A stretch of DNA of 64,000 nucleotides from Paenisporosarcina sp050269735 (GCF_050269735.1 NZ_JBNNIX010000003.1:186001-250000); one strand, 5' to 3'. Positions 1 to 8,308 are shown, numbered from the stretch's first letter. Made by a program: numbers and translations. The notes: generated by a model from the letters alone, not told the origin.

Positions 1-447
1 CATACTTCTCTTGTCGACATTTCCATCTTCCTGCAAGAGCAATTCCACGACAGATAACGGTGTTTTCATTTGATGAACCCATTGATTCATGAATTGAAGA
101 TGACGATGCTGATTGGCATAAAGTGCCTGCACTTCATTTTGATACAGCTTATATAAACCTTGTAAATACTCTTCTACCTGTAATTGTTCTGGTGATTTCC
201 CATCACGTTGCAATGCTGCTTCCATTTGTTTTGGTGATGACAATAGTTTTTGATAAAACGCATACCGTTTCACAAAGCGTCCAAATAAAAAAGATAAAAT
301 TAATAAGGTGCTAATGACAACGGAATAGATAGCTGTATCTGCATTTCGGAAGCCGTCGAGCCAATAAAGCAACATAATAAAGAGCACCATAATTAATTGA
401 AAGACCAAGTAGGCAGCGTGCTCTTTCACAAACAGTCTTAATTTCAT
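1..447 (-). CDS. BceS-like intramembrane-sensing histidine kinase (N-terminal part)
   Basis: The first 149 residues of a sensor kinase are visible; the rest lies left of the window. Two membrane segments (about residues 11-30 and 41-57) are separated by only some ten residues, which is the layout of intramembrane-sensing kinases that detect cell-wall antibiotics together with an ABC transporter. The phosphorylation motif FMNQWVHQMKTPLS places the acceptor histidine at about residue 125. The start codon overlaps the stop of the upstream response regulator (ATGA), so the two are translationally coupled. A BceAB-type transporter would be expected further left, but this cannot be seen here. Confidence 0.85.
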   Translation of the reverse strand, partial: MKLRLFVKEHAAYLVFQLIMVLFIMLLYWLDGFRNADTAIYSVVISTLLILSFLFGRFVKRYAFYQKLLSSPKQMEAALQRDGKSPEQLQVEEYLQGLYKLYQNEVQALYANQHRHLQFMNQWVHQMKTPLSVVELLLQEDGNVDKRSM

Positions 448-1151
448 GATGACTCCTCCGCACTTAGTACGAAGCGATAGCCTGCCCCCCGGACGGTTTC
501 AATAGTTGAAGAGATTCCGTAATCCTGTAACTTCTTACGCACACGCGTCATATTGACGTTCAGTGTGTTTTCATCAACAAAAGCCTGATCATCCCAAAGT
601 TCTTCGAGCAATTGCTCACGTGTGACTACTTTTGGTACATGGGTCATTAATAGCTCTAGAATGGTGCACTCCCTCTTTTGAAGTGGAATTTCTTGCGAGC
701 CGGTATGAAGCTCCATTCGCTCCAGATACAAACACAGTTTCCCTAGCTTAATCGTACGTTCTTCCTGTTTCGCTGCGTACTCACCATATGTTCTACGTAA
801 ATGACTTCTTATTTTGGCTAGGACGATTTCATAATGGAAAGGTTTCGTGATGAAATCATCCCCTCCATTTTCAAGCGCAAATACTTGGTCCATATCCCCT
901 GACCGTGCTGAAATAAATATAATCGGGCACGTTGTCTTCGTACGGAACTGACGACACCAATAGTATCCGTCATAAGAAGGTAAATTAATATCTAGCAAAA
1001 TGAGGTGCGGATCAAATGCTTCAAATTCTTCCAAGATCAAATCGAAGTCTTGAACCGTTTGCACTTCATAATGATATTTACGTAACGTATCAGCAAGCAG
1101 TGAGGCGATTTTTCGATCATCTTCCACGATATATATACGATGTGTTGACAT
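444..1151 (-). CDS. OmpR-family response regulator (BceR-like)
   Basis: This 235-residue protein has an N-terminal receiver domain (acidic pocket E10-D11-D12, phosphoacceptor D54 in LLDINLP, conserved lysine in TKPF) and a C-terminal OmpR-type winged helix ending in the typical ETVRGAGYRF stretch. It pairs with the kinase whose start overlaps its stop by four bases. Family knowledge suggests it activates genes for peptide-antibiotic detoxification or envelope stress; the specific stimulus is not visible. A GGGGAGGA ribosome binding site lies just upstream of the ATG. Confidence 0.88.
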   Translation of the reverse strand: MSTHRIYIVEDDRKIASLLADTLRKYHYEVQTVQDFDLILEEFEAFDPHLILLDINLPSYDGYYWCRQFRTKTTCPIIFISARSGDMDQVFALENGGDDFITKPFHYEIVLAKIRSHLRRTYGEYAAKQEERTIKLGKLCLYLERMELHTGSQEIPLQKRECTILELLMTHVPKVVTREQLLEELWDDQAFVDENTLNVNMTRVRKKLQDYGISSTIETVRGAGYRFVLSAEESS

Positions 1152-1259
1152 CTAATCCTCCCCCTAATCTGTTTTTCTTAATTGTACTTAAGAACAGCTC
1201 TAAGTGCTACTCTATGTAAATTGTTCCGATGGAAGAGAGATTCGAACATTGGAGCTGCT

Positions 1260-1335
1260 CCAGGTAGACAGAATTGCTTTCCAGGTAGACAGTTTGGTGT
1301 TCCAGGTAGACAGAACCACGTTTCAGGTTGCACAA
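1260..1335. repeat. Array A: 21-bp-period intergenic repeat (core CCAGGTAGACAG)
   Basis: Copies of CCAGGTAGACAG start at 1260, 1281 and 1302, exactly 21 bp apart, with a degraded fourth copy (TCAGGTT) at 1323. The nine bases between copies vary. The array lies between the lplJ terminator and the response regulator gene. Three other arrays in this window share the 21-bp period but have different cores. The 21-bp period keeps short frames open on both strands (7 codons per unit), which explains spurious ORFs here. Confidence 0.85.
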
Positions 1336-1371
1336 AATGAAAATAGACGAGCATTGGACTATCACATAACC

Positions 1372-1398
1372 ACAAAAAAGCCTGACCGAAGTCAGGCT
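1372..1398 (-). terminator. Intrinsic terminator of lplJ
   Basis: On the minus strand AGCCTGAC-TTC-GGTCAGGCT is followed by TTTTTTG, 12 bases after the lplJ stop codon. Confidence 0.9.
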
Positions 1399-1410
1399 AC
1401 ATAATCACTA

Positions 1411-2400
1411 TTAATAAATCAACTGAAGGAATTGTTCTTTTGTGATTCCACCAAGGTATGTCGAGATTTCCATATCACCAAGTGCGACAGATATCGCTGA
1501 CTTATCGTAAGTTACTCCAATAATACGTTTTTCGATATCCGCTACGTCGCCTACACCGAAGAAATCACCATAGATATTGGCATCTTCAACAACTCCGTTT
1601 TTCACTTGCAATCTCACGTCAATTCCACCAGTAGGGAAACGTTCTGAATGGGACATATTGAATGCTGGAGATTTGCCATAATTCCATTCCCAGTTACCAT
1701 AACGCTCTTTTGATAGGGCTTTAATATTCGCCCAGTCCTCTTCCGTCAATTCAACTGTTTTCACTTCTTCTCCACCAAAAATGGAGTGGAGCAACTTCAC
1801 ACGAAACTCTTCGATTGTAATCGGCTTGTCCAAAAACTCCGTAATGTTTGCCACTCGACTGCGAATTGATTTAATTCCTTTTGACTCAATTTTGTCCTTA
1901 CGTACTTTTAATGCAGAAACCACAGCATCGATTTCAGTATCAAACATTAATGTACCATGGCTGAACATACGGCCTTTTGTAGTAAATTGTGCATTTCCGG
2001 AAATTTTACGCCCATCAGCTAAAATATCATTGCGTCCAGATAATTCTGCGTCAACTCCCATTTCTTTTAATGCATCGACAATTGGTTGCGTAAATTTCTT
2101 GAAGTTTCTGAAGCTATCGCCGTCATCTTTCGTGATGAAACTGAAGTTCAAATTACCAAGATCATGATAAACAGCTCCACCGCCTGAAAGTCTGCGTACT
2201 ACGTGAACTCCATTAATGTCTACATAGTCCGTATCGATTTCTTCAATCGTGTTTTGGTTCTTTCCGATAATAATGGCTGGTTCATTGATATAGAACAGAA
2301 AGAAAGAATCTTTATCAACGTCCATTGTTTTAAGTGCATATTCTTCAATCGCCAAATTTATGCGAGGATCTGTAATTCCTTTGTTATCAATAAAATACAT
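1411..2400 (-). CDS. lplJ: Lipoate-protein ligase LplJ
   Basis: This 329-residue enzyme attaches free lipoate to the E2 and GcvH subunits of 2-oxoacid dehydrogenases and the glycine cleavage system through a lipoyl-AMP intermediate. The N-terminal biotin/lipoate ligase fold carries the signature RRLSGGGAVYHD (about residues 69-80) and a following KISGNA motif; the C-terminal part is the LplA accessory domain. Length matches B. subtilis LplJ. An AAAAGGAG site sits 10 bases before the ATG. It is transcribed alone and ends at a strong terminator. The neighbouring yhfH and yhgE genes are also near lplJ in B. subtilis, supporting the assignment. Confidence 0.93.
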   Translation of the reverse strand: MYFIDNKGITDPRINLAIEEYALKTMDVDKDSFFLFYINEPAIIIGKNQNTIEEIDTDYVDINGVHVVRRLSGGGAVYHDLGNLNFSFITKDDGDSFRNFKKFTQPIVDALKEMGVDAELSGRNDILADGRKISGNAQFTTKGRMFSHGTLMFDTEIDAVVSALKVRKDKIESKGIKSIRSRVANITEFLDKPITIEEFRVKLLHSIFGGEEVKTVELTEEDWANIKALSKERYGNWEWNYGKSPAFNMSHSERFPTGGIDVRLQVKNGVVEDANIYGDFFGVGDVADIEKRIIGVTYDKSAISVALGDMEISTYLGGITKEQFLQLIY

Positions 2401-2458
2401 GAGGGTATCGCTCCTTTTAAATGTTATTCATATTATATAGGAATATCCGCCGTTTGTG

Positions 2459-2488
2459 TTGACATTCGATTGACTGTTATAATACAAT
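2459..2488 (+). promoter_or_regulatory. Candidate sigma-A promoter of yhfH
   Basis: TTGACA at 2459-2464 and TACAAT at 2483-2488 are separated by 18 bases. A second pair, TTGACT (2470) with TAAATA (2493), is possible. Both would start transcription some 35-45 bases before the yhfH start codon. Confidence 0.45.
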
Positions 2489-2538
2489 ACTATAAATAAT
2501 AACAGTACTAGTACAGAGAAGAAAAGGAGGTCATCGAT

Positions 2539-2664
2539 ATGATCGAAAATGTAGTGGAGTTTTTCAAGAACCTTCCCCCTAAACAATGTGCCCAATGTGG
2601 AGAAAAAATTGAAGAACAGCATGAGTGCTACGGCAATACATGCGATAAATGTAATACTATTTAA
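2539..2664 (+). CDS. yhfH: YhfH-family small zinc-ribbon-like protein
   Basis: A 41-residue protein starts with ATG eight bases after a perfect AAGGAGG site. It begins MIENVVEFFKNLPPKQC and carries two CxxC pairs (CAQC near residue 17 and CDKC near residue 35), plus a middle CYGNTC. This is the pattern of the YhfH family, small zinc-ribbon-like proteins of unknown function in Bacillales. The location beside lplJ matches the B. subtilis neighbourhood. It has its own promoter and terminator, so it is probably a single-gene unit. Its role is unknown. Confidence 0.85.
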   Translation: MIENVVEFFKNLPPKQCAQCGEKIEEQHECYGNTCDKCNTI

Positions 2665-2673
2665 TTAACAAAA

Positions 2674-2712
2674 TAGCCGTTCAGGATTTCCTTCCTGAAC
2701 GGCTGTTTTTTT
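2674..2712 (+). terminator. Bidirectional terminator between yhfH and yhgE
   Basis: AGCCGTTCAGG-N9-CCTGAACGGCT forms a perfect 11-bp stem followed by GTTTTTTT on the plus strand. The minus strand has a shorter T run. It ends the convergent genes yhfH and yhgE; the yhgE stop codon lies at its edge. Confidence 0.88.
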
Positions 2713-4897
2713 ATGCTGCCTGGACTTTTGAATATCGTCGCTTAAACATAATGACAAAATAAGTCATTGTGCAGGCAATGGCTACCATAAAGAATGCCAA
2801 CAATATTCCGATATTCCACTGAATAAAAGCAACGTCTGTTGATGAAATCGCTGCTTTAAAGCCTTGTACAGAATAGGTCATCGGCAACCATTGGTTAAAT
2901 ATTTGCAATGGTTTTGGAATTAATTCAAGTGGGAAGGTTCCAGCACTTGTCGTCAATTGTAAAATCAAAATAATGATTGCGACAAATCTTCCGCTGTCAC
3001 CAAGAACCGAAACGAGCAATTGAACGATGGCTAAGTAAGTGAAACTTGTCATAATGGCCGTCGCAATAAACCACCCGAGATTGACTGGTTCCAGTCCTAA
3101 TCCGAATAATAAAATGGCCACAGCAATCAATGCTTGAACAACACCGACGATTCCGAGAACGGTCATCTTACTCGTTGCCCATGCAAAACCACTAGTTGGT
3201 GTGATCGCTGTTTGTACTAGTGGGAAAACAATTGAAATTAATAATGCCCCAACAAATAATCCAAGTGACAAGAAGTACGGTGCAAACCCTGTTCCATAGT
3301 TCGGAACATGATTGACAGCTGATTTCGATACACCTACAGGAGAAGAAGCCATATCAATTGTATCGTCGTTAGCATCAACTTCACTTGCTTCAGCTGAAGC
3401 TGCTGCTAATTTCCCCTGTAAAGTAGACGTTCCTTCTGCTAGTTTCACTGTCCCATCAACGAGCTGCGTGGATCCAGCTGCAAGTTCTCCAGATTTTGAC
3501 GCAAGTTGGGATGTACCTGAAGTTAACTTGTTTGAACCTTGAACGAGTTGTTGCAACCCGCTTGATAATTCTTTACTGCCAGTCGAGGCACTTGTGAGAC
3601 CATTTTTCAAATCCCCCAACTTAGTCGAAATGGTGTCAGTTCCGGTTGCTATAGATGTAGCCCCTGTATTCAAAGCCTCTGAGGATTGAGTTAAGGTAGA
3701 CAATCCTTTCGCAAGTTCTTGATGACCTGCGGCTAAATTCTCTGCGCCAGATGCAGCTTGACTCATGCCGCCGCTTAGCTGTTCGGTTCCACCTTGTAAC
3801 TCCCCTAAACCTTGAGAAACCTGTGAACTTCCTTGTTTAAGTTGTTCGAGTGCCGCTTTCAAAGCAGTTTGTTGCTCTGCAGGGAGCGATGAGAGAATCG
3901 GAGCCATTTGATCCGATAAAGACTCCAAACCAGCGGTAACTTGAGTAGACCCTCCTGCCAATTTACCAACTGATTGATTCGTCATGGTTGCACCTTGTTG
4001 AAGTTGTCTCATCGCTTCTACAAGGTGCTGTTCATTTTCATTAGCCTTCTTTAGTCCAGTTGATACTTTTGCAACACCTTGCGTATAAGAAGCAACGCCG
4101 TTTTGCAATTGACCCGCTCCATCTGCTGCTTTGCCAGCACCTTGTTGTAACTGACTAGCTCCTTCAGAAAGTTTTCCAAGCCCTGTCTCCAATTCTGTTG
4201 CGCCGTTTGAAGCTTTTTCTGTTCCTGAAGCAAGTTCTGTTGACCCATCAGCGAGTTGTACTGATCCACTTGCCAATTGTTCCAGATATCCTTGCAAATC
4301 CGTCGCTCCGGAAGAAAGCTTATCTGCTCCATCCGATAATTTCTCAGCTCCGTCGGCTGCCTCTCCGTAACCAGTACCCATTTTGGTAATGGATGCAAAA
4401 AGCTTTTCGGAATAGCTCGCTACGACTTGTTTATTTACTTCTGCACGAATACGTTCAACTGCTGTATCACCTATTTGTGCTGATAAGAAATTAAACCCTT
4501 CGTTCGGTTTGTATTCAATCATTAATTTTTCAGGTTGCTCATCAAGGAGTGTTGTTGCATGTTGAGAAAAATTCGAAGGAATCTCAATCACCATGTAATA
4601 GTCTTGATTTTTTAGAGCTTCTTCACCCTGTTTTTTTGAAACTTCCACAAAATGAAATTGTTGACTATCTACCAGTTTCTCCGTGACATCCTTCCCAACC
4701 GTTATGTGTTCCCCATCAAGTTCAGCTCCAGCGTCTTCATTTACAATCGCTACAGGAAGCTCATTTAATTGTTCATAAGGATCCCAAAACGCCCATAAAA
4801 ACATGCCCGCATATAATACTGGAATAAATAAAACAGCAAGAATCGGGATAAGTAGTTTACGATTCTTAACAATGTTTAAAAATTCTTGTTTGATCAT
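2711..4897 (-). CDS. yhgE: YhgE/Pip family membrane protein
   Basis: This 728-residue protein has the YhgE/Pip architecture. One N-terminal membrane helix (about residues 17-37) is followed by a large external region (about 180-530) made of short alternating units of the type LxxGAxxLxxG, and then by five or six C-terminal membrane helices, ending with a positively charged tail. The family resembles ABC-2 type permeases and the phage infection protein of lactococci. It is related to ESX/type VII YueB-like proteins, but no ATPase or secretion gene is present here. It is read from its own promoter region, which contains a dyad matching one in front of the adjacent TetR gene. Function is unproven; a stress or drug export role is an inference. 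Confidence 0.88.
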   Translation of the reverse strand: MIKQEFLNIVKNRKLLIPILAVLFIPVLYAGMFLWAFWDPYEQLNELPVAIVNEDAGAELDGEHITVGKDVTEKLVDSQQFHFVEVSKKQGEEALKNQDYYMVIEIPSNFSQHATTLLDEQPEKLMIEYKPNEGFNFLSAQIGDTAVERIRAEVNKQVVASYSEKLFASITKMGTGYGEAADGAEKLSDGADKLSSGATDLQGYLEQLASGSVQLADGSTELASGTEKASNGATELETGLGKLSEGASQLQQGAGKAADGAGQLQNGVASYTQGVAKVSTGLKKANENEQHLVEAMRQLQQGATMTNQSVGKLAGGSTQVTAGLESLSDQMAPILSSLPAEQQTALKAALEQLKQGSSQVSQGLGELQGGTEQLSGGMSQAASGAENLAAGHQELAKGLSTLTQSSEALNTGATSIATGTDTISTKLGDLKNGLTSASTGSKELSSGLQQLVQGSNKLTSGTSQLASKSGELAAGSTQLVDGTVKLAEGTSTLQGKLAAASAEASEVDANDDTIDMASSPVGVSKSAVNHVPNYGTGFAPYFLSLGLFVGALLISIVFPLVQTAITPTSGFAWATSKMTVLGIVGVVQALIAVAILLFGLGLEPVNLGWFIATAIMTSFTYLAIVQLLVSVLGDSGRFVAIIILILQLTTSAGTFPLELIPKPLQIFNQWLPMTYSVQGFKAAISSTDVAFIQWNIGILLAFFMVAIACTMTYFVIMFKRRYSKVQAA

Positions 4898-4919
4898 CTA
4901 ATCTCCTCCTAATACTTAT

Positions 4920-4942
4920 TGACCGAAATGTTCATTCAGTCA
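4920..4942. promoter_or_regulatory. Probable YhgD operator in the yhgE promoter
   Basis: The dyad TGACCGAA-N7-TTCAGTCA lies 23 bases upstream of the yhgE start codon. A second 23-bp dyad with the same 8-7-8 geometry and the same TGACC/GGTCA ends lies upstream of yhgD, so both are probably bound by the TetR-type YhgD. Confidence 0.7.
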
Positions 4943-4951
4943 TTTCGTTCC

Positions 4952-4976
4952 AAAAAAAGAGTCTCAAGTAATGAGA
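4952..4976 (-). terminator. Terminator overlapping the 3' end of yhgD
   Basis: On the minus strand AGTCTCA-TTAC-TTGAGACT is followed by CTTTTTTT. The yhgD stop codon TGA lies inside the 3' arm of the stem, so the last codons form half of the terminator. It separates yhgD from yhgE. Confidence 0.75.
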
Positions 4977-5533
4977 CTTCGAAATATTGTATCGCGAAAC
5001 ACACCTACGATTTTCTCTTCTGGCAGTGCTTGTTCATGCGTAATTTGCCAATCCACAGCAAAAGCCATATATGCTTTAAAAATTAGATAGGCTACCAATT
5101 CGACATCTACATCTCTTATTTCCTTATTGGAAATCGCTCGCTCGATATGTTCTGCAATATAGCGGACAATTTCTTGCTCGACTTTCACAAGAACAGCTTG
5201 GACGATTGGCGTTTGCATCTCTTTTTCTTCAGCTATCAACTTTGAAAGTAAAGCATGTCTTTCTCTGAATTCCAGCATTTTCATCAGAACGAGATGTGCA
5301 TTTTGCTGAAAAGAGCAATGATTAGAAATGATGGCATCTTTCTCTGCTTTCATTTCATTAATCATCGTAAACACGATTTCGTGAAACAGTTCTTCTTTAT
5401 TTGAAAAAAACGTATAGATCGTCCCTTTTCCGACGTTTGCCAGCTTCGCTACTTGATCCATTGTCGTCGCTTTATAACCAAATAAAGAAAATGATTTAGT
5501 TGCTGCATCTAAAATTTCGTGTCTTCGATCCAA
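4964..5533 (-). CDS. yhgD: TetR-family transcriptional regulator YhgD
   Basis: I place the start at a TTG (5533), six bases after GAGGTG, giving 189 residues beginning MDRRHEILDAATKSF. The longer upstream reading would run through the operator and lacks a ribosome binding site. The N-terminal helix-turn-helix (TMDQVAKLANVGKGTIYTFF) is typical of TetR repressors; the C-terminal ligand domain is divergent. Position beside yhgE and hemY matches B. subtilis yhgD. Matching dyads in front of yhgD and yhgE suggest that it represses itself and yhgE; the ligand is unknown. Confidence 0.87.
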   Translation of the reverse strand: MDRRHEILDAATKSFSLFGYKATTMDQVAKLANVGKGTIYTFFSNKEELFHEIVFTMINEMKAEKDAIISNHCSFQQNAHLVLMKMLEFRERHALLSKLIAEEKEMQTPIVQAVLVKVEQEIVRYIAEHIERAISNKEIRDVDVELVAYLIFKAYMAFAVDWQITHEQALPEEKIVGVFRDTIFRSLIT

Positions 5534-5557
5534 TATATTCACCTCATTCAATAAAAA

Positions 5558-5580
5558 TGACCAAAAAACCAAATCGGTCA
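5558..5580. promoter_or_regulatory. Probable YhgD autoregulatory operator
   Basis: The dyad TGACCAAA-N7-ATCGGTCA is 23 bp, like the yhgE operator at 4920-4942. It ends 24 bases upstream of the TTG start of yhgD. Confidence 0.68.
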
Positions 5581-5635
5581 TTTAGTCATCATCTTATACT
5601 AATTCTTTGGATTTTACAAGCTGCTCTTCAAAAAA

Positions 5636-5824
5636 TCATAAATTTTCTATAAATCTTAAAATATAATAAGAAGATATAATTGCTAAAACAGTTGCGATGA
5701 TGGAGCGAATGAACAGACTCATAATGCCGTCAGCTCCAATTGGATAAAAGATCATGATCTTCAACAGAAAATCAAATCCATAAATTAAAATGATGAAAAT
5801 CATAAATTTCATGATGGTATACAT
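5636..5824 (-). CDS. Small two-helix membrane protein, unknown
   Basis: The start is set at the ATG at 5824, eight bases after AAGGTGG; the product is 62 residues. It begins MYTIMKFMIFIILIYGF and consists of two hydrophobic segments (about 4-24 and 34-53) with few charged residues. I do not recognise the family. It lies upstream of, and in the same direction as, yhgD with a gap of about 100 bases, which contains the YhgD dyad, so the two are probably separate units. It marks the left edge of the accessory island. Confidence 0.6.
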   Translation of the reverse strand: MYTIMKFMIFIILIYGFDFLLKIMIFYPIGADGIMSLFIRSIIATVLAIISSYYILRFIENL

Positions 5825-5878
5825 CGTTTTTCCCACCTTCTCGTACAATTTCTGTTGAATTTACTATACACTAAACGA

Positions 5879-5908
5879 CAAAAAAGAGCCTGAGAAAACA
5901 AGCTCTTT
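5879..5908 (-). terminator. Terminator after the PseB-like gene
   Basis: On the minus strand AGAGC-N11-GCTCT is followed by TTTTTTG. It closes the leftward half of the island about 45 bases after the stop of the dehydratase gene. Confidence 0.65.
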
Positions 5909-5954
5909 AATTCCTACTATATTTTCTTGAAAAACTAAGTCTATTAATGTCTTT

Positions 5955-6920
5955 TTAATCTAAAAAACCACCTATTGTTAATAGGTCTTTCACTTCTGTC
6001 TTATTGAGTAATTTTCTAGTGGTATCGGTGAGTATAGAAGGCAGTTGCCCACTAAGTTTCTTTGAGATAGTTGGGGAAATAATGATTAAGTCTTTGTCAT
6101 ACACCTTTGCAATTTCTTCCTCATTCTTCCCAATCAATACTTCATGAATTTTCTCCCCAGGCCTGGCTCCGACTTCTATAATTTTTGTGTCTTCATTTCC
6201 GTAGCGCTCAATTAGCACTTCCGCCAAATCAAGAATTTTGCAAGCATCCATGTGCATGACATAAATTTCTCCACCATTTCCTAATTCAGATGCTTTTAAA
6301 AGAGTCTCAATTGCACTTTGCGGTGTAACGAAGTAGCGGGTCATTTTCTTGTCCGTGATGAGTACGTGATTTTTTTCTTTAATTTGTTGTTTGAATAGTG
6401 GGATAACACTTCCACTGCTCCCTAGGACATTCCCTCCTCTAACACAGATGAACTTCGTTGCTGAATCCTTCTGATTTGCGTGTATGATCAACTTCTCTCC
6501 AAGTGCCTTTGTCATCCCATATGAATTGACTGGGTCTGCAGCTTTATCAGTTGAAACATAAATTACTTTCCTTACATTGTTTTCGATTGAAGCCTCGATT
6601 ACATTTTGGGTTCCGATAATATTTGTTTTAATTGATTCCAATGGATGGTCTTCACATATTGGAACATGCTTCAATGCAGCTAGATGAAATACGATATCTG
6701 TACTCTTGCATGCGGTTGATAGAGCCTCCCTATCTCTAATATCCCCTATGCAAAAGTTTAATCTCGAATCCTCGAATTCTCTCCTCATTAATACTTGGCT
6801 ATTCTCATTTCTTGAAAAAACAATGATTTTCCTAGGATTGTATCTCAATAGTTGTCTGATTAATTCCATGCCCCATGAGCCTGTCCCTCCCGTCACTAGT
6901 ATCGTTGAATTAGTGTACAA
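5955..6920 (-). CDS. UDP-GlcNAc 4,6-dehydratase family protein (PseB/CapE-like)
   Basis: This 321-residue short-chain dehydrogenase has the cofactor motif TGGTGSWG near the N-terminus and the stretch YVSTDKAADPVNSYGMTK, which is typical of PseB, FlaA1 and CapE inverting UDP-N-acetylglucosamine 4,6-dehydratases. The Tyr/Met-x3-Lys catalytic element is the YGMTKALGEK segment. These enzymes make the first intermediate for pseudaminic acid, N-acetylfucosamine or related sugars. A TTG start lies seven bases after AGGAGG. It follows the DUF1796 gene after 36 bases and is probably cotranscribed. The final sugar cannot be deduced because later enzymes of those pathways are not in this window. Confidence 0.87.
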   Translation of the reverse strand: MYTNSTILVTGGTGSWGMELIRQLLRYNPRKIIVFSRNENSQVLMRREFEDSRLNFCIGDIRDREALSTACKSTDIVFHLAALKHVPICEDHPLESIKTNIIGTQNVIEASIENNVRKVIYVSTDKAADPVNSYGMTKALGEKLIIHANQKDSATKFICVRGGNVLGSSGSVIPLFKQQIKEKNHVLITDKKMTRYFVTPQSAIETLLKASELGNGGEIYVMHMDACKILDLAEVLIERYGNEDTKIIEVGARPGEKIHEVLIGKNEEEIAKVYDKDLIIISPTISKKLSGQLPSILTDTTRKLLNKTEVKDLLTIGGFLD

Positions 6921-6956
6921 TTAATTTTCCTCCTGTTTGATTTAAACATTTTTCCT

Positions 6957-7598
6957 TTATGCCTCTTCAGGCTTATTTTGATTTAATTTTATTCCTTCTA
7001 ACACATGCGACCAAAGTGCATGGTTGCCTTCCCACTTATCCACATTAGGGAACTCAAGTGCACAAACTTTTTCTAATGGCCAATTTTTTTCTACGATCCC
7101 ACTCACGTCTGTATGATTAATTAGGAGTATATTGAAATCGTGTTTGACCAATTTTTGAAGGACATTTTGCAATTCCACTACATCTTCAAATGTACCTTCT
7201 GTGCGAACAAATAAAATTTTCTTCGCATTGTTCATTTCCGCCAAAAATCTTCTGATTCTCCGGTTATATTTCACCATCACATCAGCATATCCATCCAAGC
7301 TTTCCAAAGTATTATTCGTAACATGAAAATCATGGTTGGATACTATTTGATAGCCATCGTCAGAAACACATATACACTTATCTGCATAGCCCAGCACCCT
7401 TAAATTTTCAAATTCCAGGAATGCAATGAAACGATTCTTCAGAAGTTGGTTCACCTTCGATAATTTTGGACTCCCCACCCAATCTAACACACCAGAATAA
7501 GGTCTCAGTTTGTGCTTTTTCAGTTGAATGGACGTTAAACAAAGATCTCCCAAACTAAAGATCGCATCATAGTTCCCTTTAATATCGTCAATATTCAT
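6957..7598 (-). CDS. DUF1796 putative papain-like cysteine peptidase
   Basis: The start is placed at the ATG at 7598, right after GGAGGTGA, giving 213 residues. The N-terminal stretch FSLGDLCLTSIQLKKH followed by SGVLDWV matches the DUF1796 pattern (SLG-x2-C, then a hydrophobic-Asp-Trp). The presumptive catalytic residues are C20 and H89 (in SNHDFHV). The family is named papain-like by fold prediction; a proteolytic activity has not been shown to my knowledge, and such genes often sit beside glycosyltransferases. Here it is cotranscribed with a sugar-nucleotide dehydratase and faces spore-surface-type genes, suggesting a role in building a surface glycan. Confidence 0.72.
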   Translation of the reverse strand: MNIDDIKGNYDAIFSLGDLCLTSIQLKKHKLRPYSGVLDWVGSPKLSKVNQLLKNRFIAFLEFENLRVLGYADKCICVSDDGYQIVSNHDFHVTNNTLESLDGYADVMVKYNRRIRRFLAEMNNAKKILFVRTEGTFEDVVELQNVLQKLVKHDFNILLINHTDVSGIVEKNWPLEKVCALEFPNVDKWEGNHALWSHVLEGIKLNQNKPEEA

Positions 7599-7802
7599 TT
7601 TTTCACCTCCAATAATTACAAGTTGCAACCAATTAATTTGTCTAGTTCCTTCAATCATTCTAGTAAAATTCTTTTTTTAGAAGGAGGAATTCTATCTTAT
7701 TTATTACTTGCTTAATATCAAATGCATTTACTTGGAATTCGACAGAGATAAATTACTTATATAGCAAAAATATTTAAAGTCTTTGCTTAGTATTTTAGTT
7801 AG

Positions 7803-7836
7803 AAAAACGGGGATCTCACTTATGATCCCCCTTTTC
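7803..7836 (-). terminator. Terminator of the unknown beta-rich protein gene
   Basis: On the minus strand GGGGATC-N8-GATCCCC is followed by GTTTTTC, directly after the stop codon at 7838. Confidence 0.85.
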
Positions 7837-7837
7837 T

Positions 7838-8164
7838 TTATGCGTTACTTCCGCTCACTACGTAATCCGTTCCTACTTTTGTAAAAGTGATAATATTATT
7901 CGTATTGAGTAAGTCATCTAACTCTGTGCCAACTGCTGTTGTAAACTGCACTTTGCTATAAAGATCCCCTTCAAAAATCGTAAACAATACAAATCCATTT
8001 AGGAATTCATTTGTTTCATCCCCATATTCTACGAGTAATGATTCTTGTGGGTTAAGAGTAAATGATTCTGATCCATCTTGATTGACGGGATCAGCTCCTT
8101 GGCGAATGAAAATTGTGATGATTAACGTTGCCATACTATTGTTTACAAATGTTTTCTCAGCCAT
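7838..8164 (-). CDS. Unknown beta-rich protein of the island
   Basis: With the ATG at 8164 after GGGGGGA the product is 108 residues, beginning MAEKTFVNNSMATLIITIF. It has alternating hydrophobic positions, many Asn, Thr and Ser, no cysteine, no signal peptide and no membrane segment, and ends VSGSNA. This composition suggests a compact beta-sandwich that is exported by mother-cell assembly rather than by the Sec route, as with many spore-surface proteins. I do not recognise the family. It has its own terminator and sits beside a DUF4183 gene. Confidence 0.7.
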   Translation of the reverse strand: MAEKTFVNNSMATLIITIFIRQGADPVNQDGSESFTLNPQESLLVEYGDETNEFLNGFVLFTIFEGDLYSKVQFTTAVGTELDDLLNTNNIITFTKVGTDYVVSGSNA

Positions 8165-8308
8165 ATATTTCCCCCCTCTCAATTATCAGATATACCAATC
8201 TATTCTATTAACATAGATTGATATAGGCGTCTTTAATAGGATTTGATATTTTATCAATATTTTTTATAGAGGAAAAAAACTCGGTGAAAATCGAGCATTA
8301 GAAAACCA

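Noticed and set aside
1178..1404. Two overlapping ORFs of 65-66 codons on opposite strands.
   Set aside because: They are open only because array A has a 21-bp (7-codon) period; neither has a ribosome binding site.
4051..4398. 115-codon ORF inside yhgE on the same strand.
   Set aside because: It is an alternative frame of the low-complexity repeat region of yhgE, without its own ribosome binding site.
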